From NCBI GenBank assembly GCA_011037195.1, contig JAAEAF010000104.1:274001-338000 (forward strand): 64,000 bases of DNA, in the 5' to 3' direction. Source of the stretch: Triatoma infestans (taxonomy: Eukaryota; Arthropoda; Insecta; Hemiptera; Reduviidae). The notes under the pieces were generated by a model. That model searched no databases. It worked only from the letters and a program-made list of their open reading frames with translations, and was not told the origin of the DNA. A program made the translations under genes and the position numbers. Below, in pieces: positions 23,561 through 37,012 of this stretch (position 1 is the stretch's first letter; every line of letters begins with the position of its first letter).

Positions 23561-24849
23561 TCAAGTCATCCAGCAAGATCTAGTCAGAATGAACTGCGAA
23601 GAGGTTAAAGGCACCTAAACACGATAGTACTTGACGTGACGTATTTGAATCAAAACGTGCATTCGTAAACCCAAGGCAAAATACATTCTAAAAGGCATGC
23701 TTTGCAGGGGAGGTAGACGTCCTTCTCGGAGTACATTGTTCTTCGTTCTACGAATTGGTAGATCTTGTGCCTCTCTGGGACCCTGGTATATAAAAAATAT
23801 TGGTTGACACGACTGCAATACTTCCTGCTGTAACAAAAGAGAAAGTAATAAATAATAATGAAGAATATATTGCTTAACTTTTAAACATATTTTCTGCAAG
23901 CAAGTTCAATTCCGAAAATAGTATATGAATAAATATAAGTAAAAAAATATATATACTTTAATATATATACTACATATATATATATGTAGTATTTGAATTA
24001 AATTTGATAAAATTATTATATATACATATGGAAAACAGATCCTGCGGTCATATCTCAAGCGAATTCACCAAAATAATTTAAAAACAAATAATTTAAAAAC
24101 CTATTCATTATATAGATTTTTATATATGTAGATTAATACATCACAACCTATTAAAAGTAACTTTTTCCCATTTCAAGATATCAAATTACTCCAAGTAAGC
24201 TAAAAATTTGTATTATATGTATGGTTAATAAGTTTCGAACCGCTCAGTTTGTCAATGCTAACATAATTCCTTATTTTGTGATATATCCTTTTAAATAAAT
24301 TTAAATAAAAAAATTATTTCTTATGTTGCATTGATGAATTTTCTGGAAAATTTTGAAACCTTTTATCCAACGATGAAAGAAAAAAAAGCAATGAATAAAT
24401 ATCAATGATAATAAAATTAACTGCAATTTGTTTATATAATTTGTGGAAGTAATCTACTTTTATGTTACATTGCTTTTTTCCCTGTTATTATTATTTTTTG
24501 AAAGAGTATCACCTAGTTGATCATGCTAGGAATAGGGATAACTGTTTGAAGATGCTCTTTAGTGATTCAATACCAACCGCGATACTTTATGTGAACGGGT
24601 TCTTAAAGCGTGGCTAATCAAGGTGTAAAGAGGTTGGTTGTTCTCTTTTTTTTTTTAATAATAATGGATTAAATTTCAGTATTCTGTGTTTCATCAGCTT
24701 AATTTACAAGATATTTTGTTTCTTTCTAAATTATAACTCAAAAGTATATACGGCAGCCCCCAGTTCTTCGTTGATACCATGCATAGGTTATATCACCATT
24801 ACAAGTGTAATGTTTACGCTATGTAAATTTTAATATGTTGAAATTGCAG
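23561..24849. other. Upstream region of the CK2-beta coding exons
   Basis: AT-rich with (TA)n tracts near 23945-23990. The stretch ends in a splice acceptor (AATTGCAG, 24842-24849) only 4 nt before the CK2-beta ATG. This implies at least one non-coding 5' exon further upstream, which I could not locate. No promoter motif is convincing. Confidence 0.5.
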
Positions 24850-24853
24850 GAAG

Positions 24854-27800
24854 ATGAGCAGTTCAGAGGAGGTATCATGGATATCATGGTTTTGTGGCCT
24901 TAGAGGGAATGAATTCTTTTGCGAGGTAAGCAAGCATTCAAAAATGTTTCCAATTAAAATTGCCAATGTTTTCATTGTTACCACATTTAAGTATGGTGAA
25001 TATTTTAGATGAAATAGTTATTGTTACTAAAGAATATATGTGAATAGAAGTGGAAATAAGTATTTTAAATTAGTCAGACGTCCTTAAAAATATGGCACCT
25101 TCCATACATGAATTATTATAGCCGATCAGAATTAGTGAAATATTAATTTGTACTTAAGTCTGAGATAGATAACTTGATGAAATGTTAAATTAAATTCAAA
25201 AACTGGAAGTTTTCAGTATACTGCAACGCCAGATTGGTTTGAAATTTTTTCCCAGGTTATTTTATGTGAACCTATCGTCTTCCATATATATTTTTACTAA
25301 TTTAAGTATATTGCTTCATCACAGAAAAGTGAAAATGGACTTAAAAGGATCGGAAGTTTTTCTTCTATTAAAAAAAATTGTAAAATGGACTTCTGCGATC
25401 ATCCGGTTAATGGATTTATCTTTCATTTAGTCATAATGCAATTTTTGGGTGAGAGCTGACTGCGATTACATTGTCTAATTTTCTGTACGGAATCTAGAAT
25501 GGTTCTTATGGAAACGTCTACAAAAAAAAAAGTATGCTGAATTAAATAGAAAATTAATAGATTTCAAAGTCAAGGCCCTTCAAAATATTCCGTACCTTCC
25601 TAACTTTTCTTTTTTGAATTTTTGAATTTCATTCATGATAAATGAACAACAGATGTTTGTCCCCGTAAAAGTGTGGTTATTCTTTAACTAGCATTAGACT
25701 GATGTGAGTCGTACTTCGAAGATTATTGCAGACAGAATTACCAAGACCAGAAAGATAGTAACTGAAATAAATGTTTTGTGACCTCCTTTACCTCAAAAAC
25801 AATTTTTTTTATCATTATTACTATAAATATATACTATTAATTAAATGGGGAGTTTTTGACATTCTAAATTTGCTGATGAAATTAGCCTGGAAGATAGTGG
25901 AAGCATAAAAATTAAACAGAACTTATTTTTGACTTACGATTTTAGATCTAAAAGAGAATTATTTTTATAATTAATTAGGTAAAAGGTAAAAAAAAAAACT
26001 TAACATTCTGTAATAAAGTGTTTAAACTTCAACAATTGGTAGGCATAATAGCAAACGAATTTTTCACGTCACTGCAACTACAATAAAAAAAGGCTTAGAG
26101 CACGCAGCATTTGCAAAAATTACCTTAATTCCGGGAAACTCTATGTATTAGTAGGTCATCGTATTGACTATGGCAATTTTATGTCCAAGGATAAAATTCC
26201 AACTTAAAGATTGAGATCTAGCGAATTGAATCTTGAGAAATGTCGCTTCGTGTAATGAAGAGTGACTCACCATAAAAGATGGCTCACTGGCAGTGAGAAG
26301 ACTTCCAGAGCTGATGAGATAGATATTAGCCATCTTAGTAGAGATTGTCGGCTTAAGCCCCTGTAAAAAAAGTGGCCTCAAACTGCGAGGGTGGCGTTCG
26401 TGCTGTAATGCCAACATTGAGAATTAGACAAGTTCTGCTAGTGTATTAGTTATCTTGGTTATTCGCAGATCGTATTTCATTATGCGGTTACCTATCCAGC
26501 GTATGTCCCGCGTTACAGATACTAGTTAAAGTTAAATGCCTTTTTTGGTACAGCAGATTGGACATAAGTATTGGCATTCAATGGTGTTTTCATTACTTGC
26601 TTTTTGTAGGGTTTGGTATGACTCTACTATGACAATGTATTACAATGTTATGTTATGTTACAATGTTACAATTGATATGACAATGTTATATCAAATCTCT
26701 GCTAACGTCACATCAAGCCAGTACAAGTAAGCAAGTAATGTAAAAACAATATACCAGGGACTCGATTGATGATGATCTCCTTAGGTTGAAATTTCTTGAG
26801 ACCAAAATAAAATATTAAAGAACTGAAAAATTTTACTGCCACTAATCGTCAATAGAATAATTCACCTCAATAATTTAATATCCATTTCTCAGAGTTGTTG
26901 AAAGTACAAAAACAATATTATTGTTTAAAGCGGGAAAAAAAATTATCCAGTACTTCCGAGGCCCCCAAGGAGCTAAAAGGAGAGTATTGTTTGTCGCCAA
27001 CTGTTCAAAATATAGCTGGAGAGGGTGCTGCATGGATGGGTTAAAAAATAATAAGCGAATGTGTATAGATTGAGGATGAATACCTTTGCTTTACTTTTTG
27101 CGGACTATGAGGTGGTCATAACTTTAACGGAGATTTGCAATTGATGATGAGGAAAATAAAGTATTTGTTTATGATTTTATCCGTCGTAGCAGTTTCAGTC
27201 AATCAGTGTGGTTTGTGATATAAACTAATACATAGTTGAAGTCATCTCTCTACACGAAGTGATTGTAAACTTAACTCTGGGTGAACCTTACGGTAATAAG
27301 GTGAACCTCACTACATGGATGAAAATCCGAAACGGATCGGAACCAAAATTATGAATCTTGTGAAGGAAAAAATCATAGATGTTATATCCAGCATTGCGGA
27401 CCCAATCACATATTAAAAGTATTTGTATATTTGCATTTGTTAATATTCTACTTGATAATTAAAGAAATCGTGGTATACGGAGCCGGAACATGGTTCTAAG
27501 AAGATGCTTGCAAAGATGAATACAGTAGAAATGGATATAAATATATATAAAATCTTAGTTTTTGTTTCTAAAAATTTTGAACTTTTCATTTTCTACCGTT
27601 GTTAATGTATTAAAATATATGATTATGTATTGTTCGCATGTGGAACAAAACTCTGGGAGGGGACATTTATGTATAAATTGCATATAAAAGACATATAAAA
27701 ATATAAATTGCTTAATGTTTTATTTTGTGTTATTTTAAATGTATATTTTAGGTAGATGAAGACTATATACAAGATAAATTTAATTTAACTGGACTAAATG

Positions 27801-30800
27801 AACAAGTTCCTCATTATCGTCAAGCTTTAGATATGATATTAGACTTAGAACCAGGTAAAGTATCTTTCTTTATCGTATTTCTGTTTATTAATTTTCTTCA
27901 TTTTTCAAATTAATTATCTTTAAATGTTTATTTTTGTTGTTACATAAACGTTTCTGTTTTTCTCTTGAACATACTATTTTCAGTTTCAAAAACACAAGAC
28001 CAAAAAAATATTCACTTCTTTAATTTTTTTTTTGCCCCGCCCCTGCTCTATTGGTTACTTCGGCCATTAGACGTCGCGCAGCCCAATAAATAAGGACCTT
28101 GTTATGGAACAAGGTTTATCTTAGTTAAGCTTTCCCTTACTTCCTGCAGTGTTATGCAGCTACTGAAGTGATCAGCACCCATATCTCCCGCCACATACGG
28201 TGCACAATGGAGAGTTCACTACTCCTACTCCACAAGTGCTTACCATCCTGCACAAGTGCTTATTTAAATGGCTTTCTAAAACATGCGACCCCATATTGCC
28301 TTGGCAAGTCAACTGGCAGTCTGTTCTGAGCATGGCATAGGTTAACCCATTGCTAATATTCACGTTAATCTGGTTCCATTGTTTATAATTATATTGTTTT
28401 CCGGCCAAATTCACTTCCTGTAAACGGAAATTTATTGAAGATTACGATTTAAACCACAAGAAAAAATAATAATCTATCCTGCTTATCTAGCCAGCACTAG
28501 GACTTCAAAAATGAGCACAAGTGCTCGAAATTAAAAGATCGAAGTAGAACTAGGTCCTTGATCTGTTAGAGTATGATTATATTATCCCGCCATCCAAATC
28601 CAAATCCTACATGCTTAGGAAAATGCTGTCAGGCAATAGATACAAAAATAATGTATAGCTGAAGTGAAATCCTGTTCCAATCTAATACTGTCAAAAATAG
28701 TATTAAAGTTAAACAGTTGAGAAGAATTCAATAATATTGGAGAGTTCCAATTATCCAAATTACAAATGTATTTTCCAAATTGCAAATATGTATGTAATTC
28801 TGTAAATAAACCCATTTCAGATGTTAAAAGATTCACTTAACCCTGCTAATAAAATGTACAGATTTATTTTTCTCAATAAAAATTTCCAATCGGGAAGGCT
28901 AAGCAACTAGTTAGCGTACTGGACCCCACCCGGAAACTTCCGGGTTCGAGTCCAGCTGTTCTGCCCTTAGATTTTCTCTTCCTAGGAGCCTCTACGCTCA
29001 CTATCCGGTGATGGACAATGTTGTCTCTAACAAGACAAACTGTCCGAAGGCCGGCAGTGCACTGAGAAGGCTCCGGGCGCCAGTGACCCTAGATGTTGAC
29101 GCGCCTTAAATTAAAAAAAAAATAATTCCAACATTGCCTATGTTGGAAAAATACAAACATTGCCTGTTTATCAAGTTTACATTTATTTTTTAATTAAAAA
29201 TATCTATTATTGCATATGTTGGAAGAGTAGTTTAAAAGTGATAAGACTATTTATTGAAAGAAAAACATTTTCCCATTTAGAGAACTCTGTGTTATCTAGT
29301 GGGTGAATGACTTCGCATTATGTCTTTTATTTTCATTTATATTTCATTACAGATGATGAACTTGATGATAATCCTACACAGTCAGATTTAATTGAACAAG
29401 CAGCGGAAATGTTATATGGCCTTATCCATGCTAGGTATATACTAACAAATAGAGGTATTGCACAGATGATAGAAAAATATCAGGCCGGTGACTTCGGAAA
29501 TTGCCCTCGTGTTTATTGCGAAGCCCAACCAATGCTACCTATAGGTACATATATATTTTTTTTTTATATATAGTTATAGAGAAATTTTAATAAGAAAGAA
29601 TATTTTTGAACATTGTTATTCATTCTATCTTATTGACATTTGGATAAAATAGAAAACATATTCGTTGAGAATTTTTTCACTTATTACTTAATTAGACATT
29701 ATTCCCAACAGAAATTAATTTATATAGCCTTTTACAAAATTCAACCATCTGCATTAGGGAAATGTTGACATATCTTATCATCAATGATCATGGTCATGAA
29801 AGGAATTATGAAATTTTTTTTTTAGGTCTTTCAGATGTGCCAGGAGAAGCAATGGTTAAATCTTATTGTCCAAAATGTATGGATGTGTATACGCCGAAAT
29901 CTTCTCGCCATCATCATACAGATGGAGCTTACTTTGGTACAGGATTTCCTCATATGCTTTTCATGGTTCACCCTGAATATAGGCCCAAAAGACCAACTAC
30001 TCAGTTCGTTCCGAGGTAATTTGGCTATTTTAATAGAAATAGATATTTGTCTAATCAGTTATATTTAATTAGAAATTGAAATAACCCCTGGAGGACCTAT
30101 TTGAGCAAGTATTTCTACTTAACTACCTGGCAAACAAATATTTGTGAAGTATAATTGCCCTTTATCAAAGATATTTCTCCTTACGAATGACCCATTAGCC
30201 GAACCGTTGAAGCCCAGAATGATGATAAGAACAAATATTTTCCAATAATATGCCTAATTGTTTAATAAAATATTAGTTTTTAGTTCGGATAACTTTTCCA
30301 GCTTCTGACTCTCGTAGAGTTCAAAATTTATTTTCAGCTATCAGAGTAGTTAAGGAATCTTGTTAGCTCCGTTGGTCAGTACATACTAAAATCCAAGAAT
30401 GAGTTTAGGTCCCATCAATGCGTAACTGCAGCTTTCTGCCTTTAGAACATATTAAGTCGACGAAAATCTTAATACGGCATGTCAGGATGGACTGAATCAC
30501 ACATAGCAAGAGGATAATGTTTCTCCCCAGGAACTGGAATCTTAGTGAACCCAGGTCTTCAAATTTAACAAGATTGGGACCAATTCAGTTTCGATCCATG
30601 GCAGCACCTAGTGACCATCGTCATCCAAGTGCAATAGATTATCTGTCGATACAGTAAAAGGGGGGAGGAGGCCGGTCCCTATTGTAATGGTTTCAACATT
30701 CTATCAGCAGTGATACCTTCATGAAGAAAGTAAAAACTCTCTTAGATAAGAAGATTCACTTGCCTTGCCCAACTGGTTTAATCTACAAGTTCTGAAAAGT

Positions 30801-33727
30801 GTTCGTCATTCTTTCCTTAATGTGATAACTTAATCAAGTATGTGAAGCTGTTCCAAAAATAGTTCGGAACTGTACAAGAACGAGCCAGTACCTCTTGCGC
30901 CAACCAGTCCGCTATGTCGTTTCTCCGGCTGAAAAGTAGGTCAGATAAGCATTGGGCATTTAGAGTTGCAAACTTCTTGGAAAATTGACTTAGAAGGAAA
31001 CTCAGTAAGTTCTTGAAAGAAAAAATTTGTTTAGTCATAATATCTGATGAAAAGCTGCGCCAAATTTGCGTAGGCTAATCGAGATCCTTTGATATCTTAC
31101 TATAAATACCAGCCTAGACACTTCGACTAATTTCAACTTCTGGATATTAGATGTCCAGCCTAACCAAACCACCAGAACCATACCAAACCACAACACTAGC
31201 ACTGACACCTTCAATATTCATAATATCTGTCATAATGGACCTGCAGTGATAAAGGGTTTACAGAACTTTTGGAGTTCCGAAATCACTCATGCTCACTATA
31301 CGTTATTCATTTCCGTCTACAAATCCTACTTTTAAGATGATAAGGGAGTCACACTAGATCTAGGTTGTAATAAATTTGCCTTTGTAGCTACTCTTATTTC
31401 AAATCTTTCTCTACCGGCTAATAGCATGTATATTAAATTAGCTTTAATTTTTAGTCATCTTCAGTAATTAGATTGATGGGAAACATACACACACGACTTT
31501 CTCTCACTGAAATTCCTAGTTCTGAATAACTTTTATTTTTAGTTAGAATTTGTACTAAATGTTTAGTCCTTTAGGTGTGTAGAGAGAAGAAAAAATTTAT
31601 TCCAGTGCGACCAAGAAGCCCGTTGTCGCTCCGTGTGTGTTAGTTTTTGCTCAGAGAATATAGTCTGTAAAGTACGCAGTGTTTAAGTGAAGAGAAGAAT
31701 TTAGTGGGAACTAATTTATCTGTTAGTTCGCTAATCCAAGTAATTTTGCACACATGAGCCAGACCCAGTCCTTATTAGGATGGGAATCACACAAGGAAGC
31801 TAAAATCTTTGAAGTGATTAGTTCACTTCTTTCTTCGGCGTTAGTCCCTTATCCCCCATCAGGTAATGGAACCATAATTGAACTGATTGCACTGTTATGC
31901 AGCCTTAAAATAAGTTTTTTGTGAAAAATGTTTCAGTTAAAAGTGATTAGTTTACGTGCGTATTGATAAATCTGAAGTGGTTGTGAGAAATCGTGAAAAC
32001 TACAAAAAAAAATCTGAAAATGCTTACTTCCGGTTAATGGATTTTGTGTAAAAACTCAGTGTCGAATCTAAAAACCTAAAAGGTACTTTCTGCTAGTTTT
32101 CGTTTTTTTTTTTCCTGGCATCAGTTCGCACTATTAGCCAGTACACATTACAGATATATCTTAATTATGATCGAGAGGTATACTATTAATAAAATGAACT
32201 AACTCTTCATATGCTTTTCTGTTTTTTAAAATATGAAGTGTCACATTTTTAACGGCATTAAACAACTTAAATTTTGAAACAAAGTGTCTCTGTTCTCTTT
32301 GAATTTGGAGCATATCATTACTATGTGTTCCATATCTTCTGGGCAGTCACAGGCTGAACAAAGAGGAGATGTAGCTTTACCTATTTTATGGAAATATTTC
32401 CTACAAATCCTGTGATTGCAACGGTGTCTGTTGATAATAGTGGCAAACAATTTAGAATGTGAAGACTTATGGAACCAAGGTTTAAGGCCAACCACAGGGA
32501 CTATGGATTTGTAAAATTGTCCTTTAGAAGAGTCGGTGTAAATATTTTGCCATTTTTTTATTGATTTCCTTTCTAATATAGGCTTTAAAATCAGTATGAG
32601 GAAGAGTTATCGTTAACAAAGGGCCATTTAGCGCTGCTTGCTATGCCAGAACATCCACCCTCTCATTGCCCTCTATTCCGCAGTGGGCCTTACTCCACAC
32701 CAACTCCACAGTTTTGCCTAAACTTTTTAATTGGATTAATATTTTCATTATATTAATTATTATATGGTTATATTTCTTTTGTATTTTAATTTGTATAATA
32801 CACTCTTACAGTCCGAAACGATGATAAACTTTAATGAATATTTTAATGTGTTTTCGTTGTTAAAAATTTTGTTCAATTTTCTTCACACTTGGCATTTTTT
32901 TTTTTTAAAGTAGAACCATACGGTATTATGAAGTAACACTTTATAGGGAAGCCAGAGTTTCCGCTCCCTCAAAACCGCCAAAAGTCAGTTTCCTTGAAAA
33001 AATGTTTCATACAAAAAGTGATAGACTTACTAGTAAGTATTATGCGAAGTTTAAATATTAAATCATTTTTGTATCCGTTTCAAGAAAATCTTGAAAATCT
33101 CAATAAAACATTAAAGTCAGTGCACTTCCGGTTGACTGATTTGTCTGCAAGCTTCATGTCGGATCCCCTCAGCATATCAAGTTTGAACGTCCGTGATTTT
33201 TCGTTGTTGAGATATTTAGTTTGCACATATACACCTACAGTTACACAGGAGAGAGAGAGAGAGAAACCATTTGCTAAAAATATTTTTCATATTCTGGGCT
33301 CTTCAAAACTGTATTTCCGTTAAATTTCATTTTTCAAAAATTTAATACGATGGCAGTATTTTTCTTACAGCAAAAAGTGAAACTAATATTGGGAATCGAA
33401 ATAGATAGCTTCCATCGTTCAGATTTTGGAAATGAAAAAAATTAATGGTAGTTGGCAGGGCCAGAAAACATGTTTCTTCAGAAAAGGTTATTTTTCGATG
33501 TTTCGGACTTCAAAGATGTTTTCTTTGGTCCCTGCCAACCATCGTTGTTCCCAGAAGAGAGGATTTATGTAACCCTTATTGACATTGAAGAAAATTAACT
33601 GCTTAAATCAATTTTCAGATTATATGGATTCAAAATTCATCCCCTTGCTTACCAAATTCAGCAGCAGGCTGCTGCTAATTTTAAAACGCCTTTACGAGCG
33701 ATGAGTTATAATAATGGAAAACGTTGA
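24854..33727 (+). CDS. CkIIbeta: Casein kinase II regulatory subunit beta
   Basis: Coding exons: 24854-24925, 27752-27854, 29353-29544, 29826-30015 and 33619-33727 (stop TGA). Phases close to 221 residues, against 215 in human. CK2-beta dimerises, holds two catalytic alpha subunits and steers substrate choice in nucleus and cytosol. The N-terminal MSSSEE autophosphorylation site, the acidic loop (about residues 55-64) and the zinc-finger cysteines C109, C114, C137 and C140 (CPRVYC and YCPKC) are intact. [19 protein letters not shown] and HPEYRPKRP form the dimer and alpha-binding region. The final exon ends in an insect-type NNGKR tail instead of the vertebrate one. Splice phase fixes every junction. 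An acceptor 4 nt before the ATG indicates an upstream non-coding exon. Introns contain a SINE, a LINE RNase H remnant and a repeat shared with 40868-40975. It is divergent from NOC4 and convergent with SMG7. Confidence 0.98.
27290..27425 (+). repeat. Dispersed repeat shared with 40868-40975
   Basis: Contains GATGAAAATCCGAAACGGAT, GGAACCAAAAT and GATGTTATATCCAGCATTGC then GGACCCAATCACATATT. The same order with mismatches occurs on the same strand at 40868-40975. The preceding 200 bp may be a reverse-transcriptase scrap (a [14 protein letters not shown] stretch near 27105), so this could be a LINE tail. Confidence 0.55.
28898..29122 (+). mobile_element. tRNA-derived SINE, near full length
   Basis: Head with the B box GGGTTCGAGTCCAGCTGT, then CTAGGAGCCTCTACGCTCA, CCGGTGATGGACAATGTTG, GGCCGGCAGTGCACTGAGAA, GGCTCCGGGCGCCAGTGACC, and a TTAAATTAAAAA tail. 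It lies in CK2-beta intron 2, sense orientation. Confidence 0.9.
30060..31500. other. CK2-beta intron with a possible decayed LINE segment
   Basis: Composition is more balanced from about 30330 to 31330. On the minus strand near 30870-30960 the frame reads [17 protein letters not shown], which recalls the G-N-E-x-A-D-x-L-A motif at the end of LINE RNase H domains. I see no second conserved block, so this is only suggestive. Confidence 0.35.
32160..32770 (-). mobile_element. LINE remnant (I/Jockey-like): end of RNase H and cysteine motif
   Basis: Minus-strand blocks include [14 protein letters not shown] (the closing RNase H motif, near 32650) and [20 protein letters not shown] then [20 protein letters not shown]. 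This C-x-x-C … E-D-x-E-H-I-x-x-x-C pattern follows RNase H in I and Jockey LINEs. Stops and a frameshift interrupt it. It lies in the CK2-beta last intron, antisense. Confidence 0.75.
32880..33345 (+). repeat. Unclassified repeat-like block in the last CK2-beta intron
   Basis: Has a GCACTTCCGGTTGACTGATT block, a (GA)n tract at 33248-33264 and a 'GGGCTCTTCAAAACTGTATTTCCG' type end (first 20 bases given: GGGCTCTTCAAAACTGTATT). Similar wording occurs at 10990-11230 (GTTGACTGATTTTGTC, CGGACCTCAAAACATG) and at 39460-40440, so it may be another member of the GGAAGTA family. Confidence 0.35.
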
Positions 33728-36059
33728 CATGTAATGGAGTCATCAGTCATCAGTTTCTGTCATTCCTGTTGTAGCCATTTGGCATGTAACAAAAATACAA
33801 CATCTTATGTGGCAATTATTAAATCCTTGTATTTATTATTTTCCACTGTAAAATAATCTTGACACCTTTGTAACCAATCAATAATATGTAGAATTAAATC
33901 GTAAATGTAAACATCAAAAATCGAGGATTTGATTTTGTCAGCTTTGGTGTATTATCAGTTGTAATTTATGTAACCTATGTAAAATTTGGATTTGATTTAT
34001 GAGGTAATAAATTACAACCTAGTTTCTTGTTACCTTTGAAATTTTGTTAATTATTTCTTGGAGGCATGGCATTTTAATACAATTAATATTCATTAATTTG
34101 AACCTGCCGTCTCCTAAAAAAACCAACCAGATAGAAAATATGCTTAAATTTCTTCTTCTTTTTTTGTTAAATGATTAAATTGTTTTATTTCTGAAACTGA
34201 TAGTTTTTACAAACATTGTAAGATGATTATCTCATTAGTTGAAAAATGTAACTCGACTGATTTTATATTCAGCTTAATTTTGCAGGCCACTCCTTTTCTT
34301 TGTTTTTATTTTATAAAAGCCTTGTTTATTGAGATAATAATTTATATTTTGTCAATGATTTCTTTTTTTTCTATATCCTGAAACCGGAATGATCTCTTTC
34401 ATCTTACTTTGTAATTGTAAATTTATATAACAGTGAAGTTAAAAAAGAGCATGGGAATTAAGAATAGAGATTTTTTTGTTACAAAATAATTTTGTTACTG
34501 CAGAAGTTATTTGATAATTAAGGTTATGAAAACACATTTTTCTATTTAGTCGACAATAAATGGGCAATTATTTCAGACAAATGAGAATTTTTAGGACTAA
34601 AATCTTGATTAAGATTCGTAGCAAATCAGATTCTGCTTGGAAGAGGCATCGGTGAATTATTGTTCTATTAATGTCTTATATTGTTAATGAGAGAATTAGT
34701 ATATTAAAGTACAAATTATGAACTTATTCCTTAATTTTTATGTTTACAAATGGAGTTTTTTGTCTTTGAGGCCCATACTTAACTTACTATCTTTACAACA
34801 GTTTACTTTAACTGAATTGGACCATTGAAACAAGGCATTATTTAACTGATTTATATTTCAAACAATGTTGGAAGAATTTATTTTAACCCTAAATTTCGTA
34901 TTATTAGATGAAATAATTATTCGTTATTTTGTTATTTGAAATAACAAAAATTTAGAGAATAATTTTTTTTCCTGGCCCATACATACATATTCGTACAATC
35001 TAAATAAAAAATTATTTATAACATTATTGCAAATGTTTTTTTTTTAAATGATTTTAAAGACGTTATTTCAAAGATTTTTATGAATATATTTTTTCGAATA
35101 ATTACTAGAAATAACGTCATTTCAAATTATAATTTCCAAAACATTTTGCCCGGTTCTGTTATGAAAGTGGTATAAATCCAATTTTTCTTGTTTCAAGATA
35201 TTTTGGTGTTTGCAGAAATGTAAATTGAAGTGAATTAAGTTTACCTTTGTTTTCATGAATTTAATATATAGGTATTCTCATATAAATGGCTTATGAGAAT
35301 TAACTAAACTAATATATTTTTATGGGATCATATCATAATTAATCATAATATTTCCATAATTATTTAAAACTTAAGTATCATTCAGTTTCAAATATTTGAA
35401 TTTCATTTTTCCTTCGACTTTATGAGGCGCCATAAAATCTTGCTAAGGTATATTCTCTAATTATACTTCAAGTATAAATTAAAAAGCTCGAAAAAGATAA
35501 GAAACTATTTAATAAAGGAGATAGTTACCAATGAAAAGGTTGAAATGAGAATCGATACTAGAATAAAAATTAATGTTAAATATAGTGTACAATAAGCAAA
35601 TTTAAGTGAAATGATAACCAAAACCATTTGAAAAGATAACATGATAGCTTCAAACAATTCTGAGAAATCAAAAATATAAAGTACTTGCTTTATGAACTAA
35701 ATACCACATTATTAAAAGCAGACTACTTAATACCTTTGCTATGATATGGATGGGCTGGCAACCATATAGTGAAAATCTCCAGAAACACTGGTCTTCAGCA
35801 AAATCTTTGATGCTACATCTAAGCGAGATATCTCAAAAAGCCACTATAGAGCATTTCCTTTTCAGGAGCCAAGGAATATCTGAGAACAACAGGGTTTTAA
35901 TAAACTGAGGAAGAGAAGAAAAAGTGCTTTCGACATGCCAACAGTTTTAGGAACGTGTTTGTAATATTTTTGGCTGCAAAGTTCACTATAGTTTATCCAT
36001 TAATTTTGTTATGGTGGATATTGTACCGCGACCTGAAAGATCTATTGTGCCACCCGGAG
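33728..36059 (+). other. AT-rich 3' flank of CK2-beta
   Basis: No coding signal. AATAAA occurs at 34004-34009, about 280 nt after the stop, and is the first plausible polyadenylation signal; others follow. The rest is AT-rich without recognisable elements. Confidence 0.5.
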
Positions 36060-37012
36060 CACCGGGAACACTGTACGGTCACCGGGAAGTGAGCTGTAGA
36101 GGCTCCTAGGAAGAAAAAATCAAGTGCAGTACTGCTGGACTTGAACCCGGAGCCTCCGCATTGCTAATCTAGCGCACTTTTTTTTTCGTAGGAAGTGTCC
36201 ACCGCCTTCATGGTCTACTGTGCCATGGCCCCTTGGATGCCGCTGGCTAGCCAGCCGCACCTCCTCAGGTGCTGTAAGCGAGCATCTCGCCTACAGCGCT
36301 CCCACCAGATTATAGCCCTTAGGCATGTTAATATTCTGGAGGGCTCTAGAGAGGATATATTCTTCTTGGTAGCTACCTACGCAGTCCGCGAGGAGATGTA
36401 TCGGGGTTCATCAGGGTACCCCAACAGAATCTGCACGTGCTATCACTTTCCAAGCCCACAGTGTCTCGTGAGGAAACACGTAAGAATGCAGAGCTTGTTA
36501 TTACTGAGACCAATGCATGCTTCCAATCTTTGGGTTGTAATCTCCCAATCAAATCTTTGCCTACCTCAGTCCCAGGAGTGAGTTCCAGAGTTGCGTTCTC
36601 CTCTTTCTTAAGTTCTGCTAGGAGAAATTGGAACCCCACAAAAGGGTTCAGGCTCCTTGAGGGGGATGCAGCGACTCTCTTTGCCAGAGCGTCGGTCATC
36701 TCATTTCCTTAACGCCCACATGCCCTGCACCCAAAAAAGGGTGACTTTATTCCTCCTACCTAGGTCATTGAGTTTGCTTAAACATTCCCAAACCAACTTA
36801 AAGCTGATAACATAAGAGCTCTGCGCTCTAAGGCTGCCTGGCTATCGGAAAGGATAACAATCACCTGATTCTGATATCCCATATCGAGGTTAAATTGAGC
36901 ACATCTTTCAATTCCATATATTTCCGCCTAAAAGATGCTGGGAAACCTTGCCATGGGTTCTGAGTGTTGGGTTAGTTCTAGCGCACTACCACTGAGCTAA
37001 TCCCTTCCCTAT
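36060..37012 (-). mobile_element. tRNA-derived SINE split by a LINE insertion
   Basis: SINE body and B box are at 36060-36178 (CTGGACTTGAACCCGG on plus). The A-box end resumes at 36977-37012 (CTAGCGCACTACCACTGAGC on plus). Between them lies a LINE fragment. The 11-bp sequence TCTAGCGCACT occurs at both edges (36168-36178 and 36977-36987), the expected target-site duplication. Confidence 0.88.
36179..36976 (-). mobile_element. 5'-truncated I/R1-like LINE (RNase H region) inserted in a SINE
   Basis: Begins at its 3' end with a T run on plus (a poly-A tail on minus). Minus-strand frames show AEIYGIERCAQFNLDMGYQ, VIVILSDSQAALRAQ, MTDALAKRVAASP and CRFCWGT, marking RNase H and the downstream cysteine motif. 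The resident SINE is duplicated for 11 bp at both edges. About 800 bp long; its 5' part was lost on insertion. Stops show it is not functional. The same type of element occurs on plus at 56850-57660. Confidence 0.85.

Noticed and set aside
36195..36581. 128-codon plus-strand open frame
   Set aside because: Antisense shadow of the LINE RNase H fragment inserted in the SINE.
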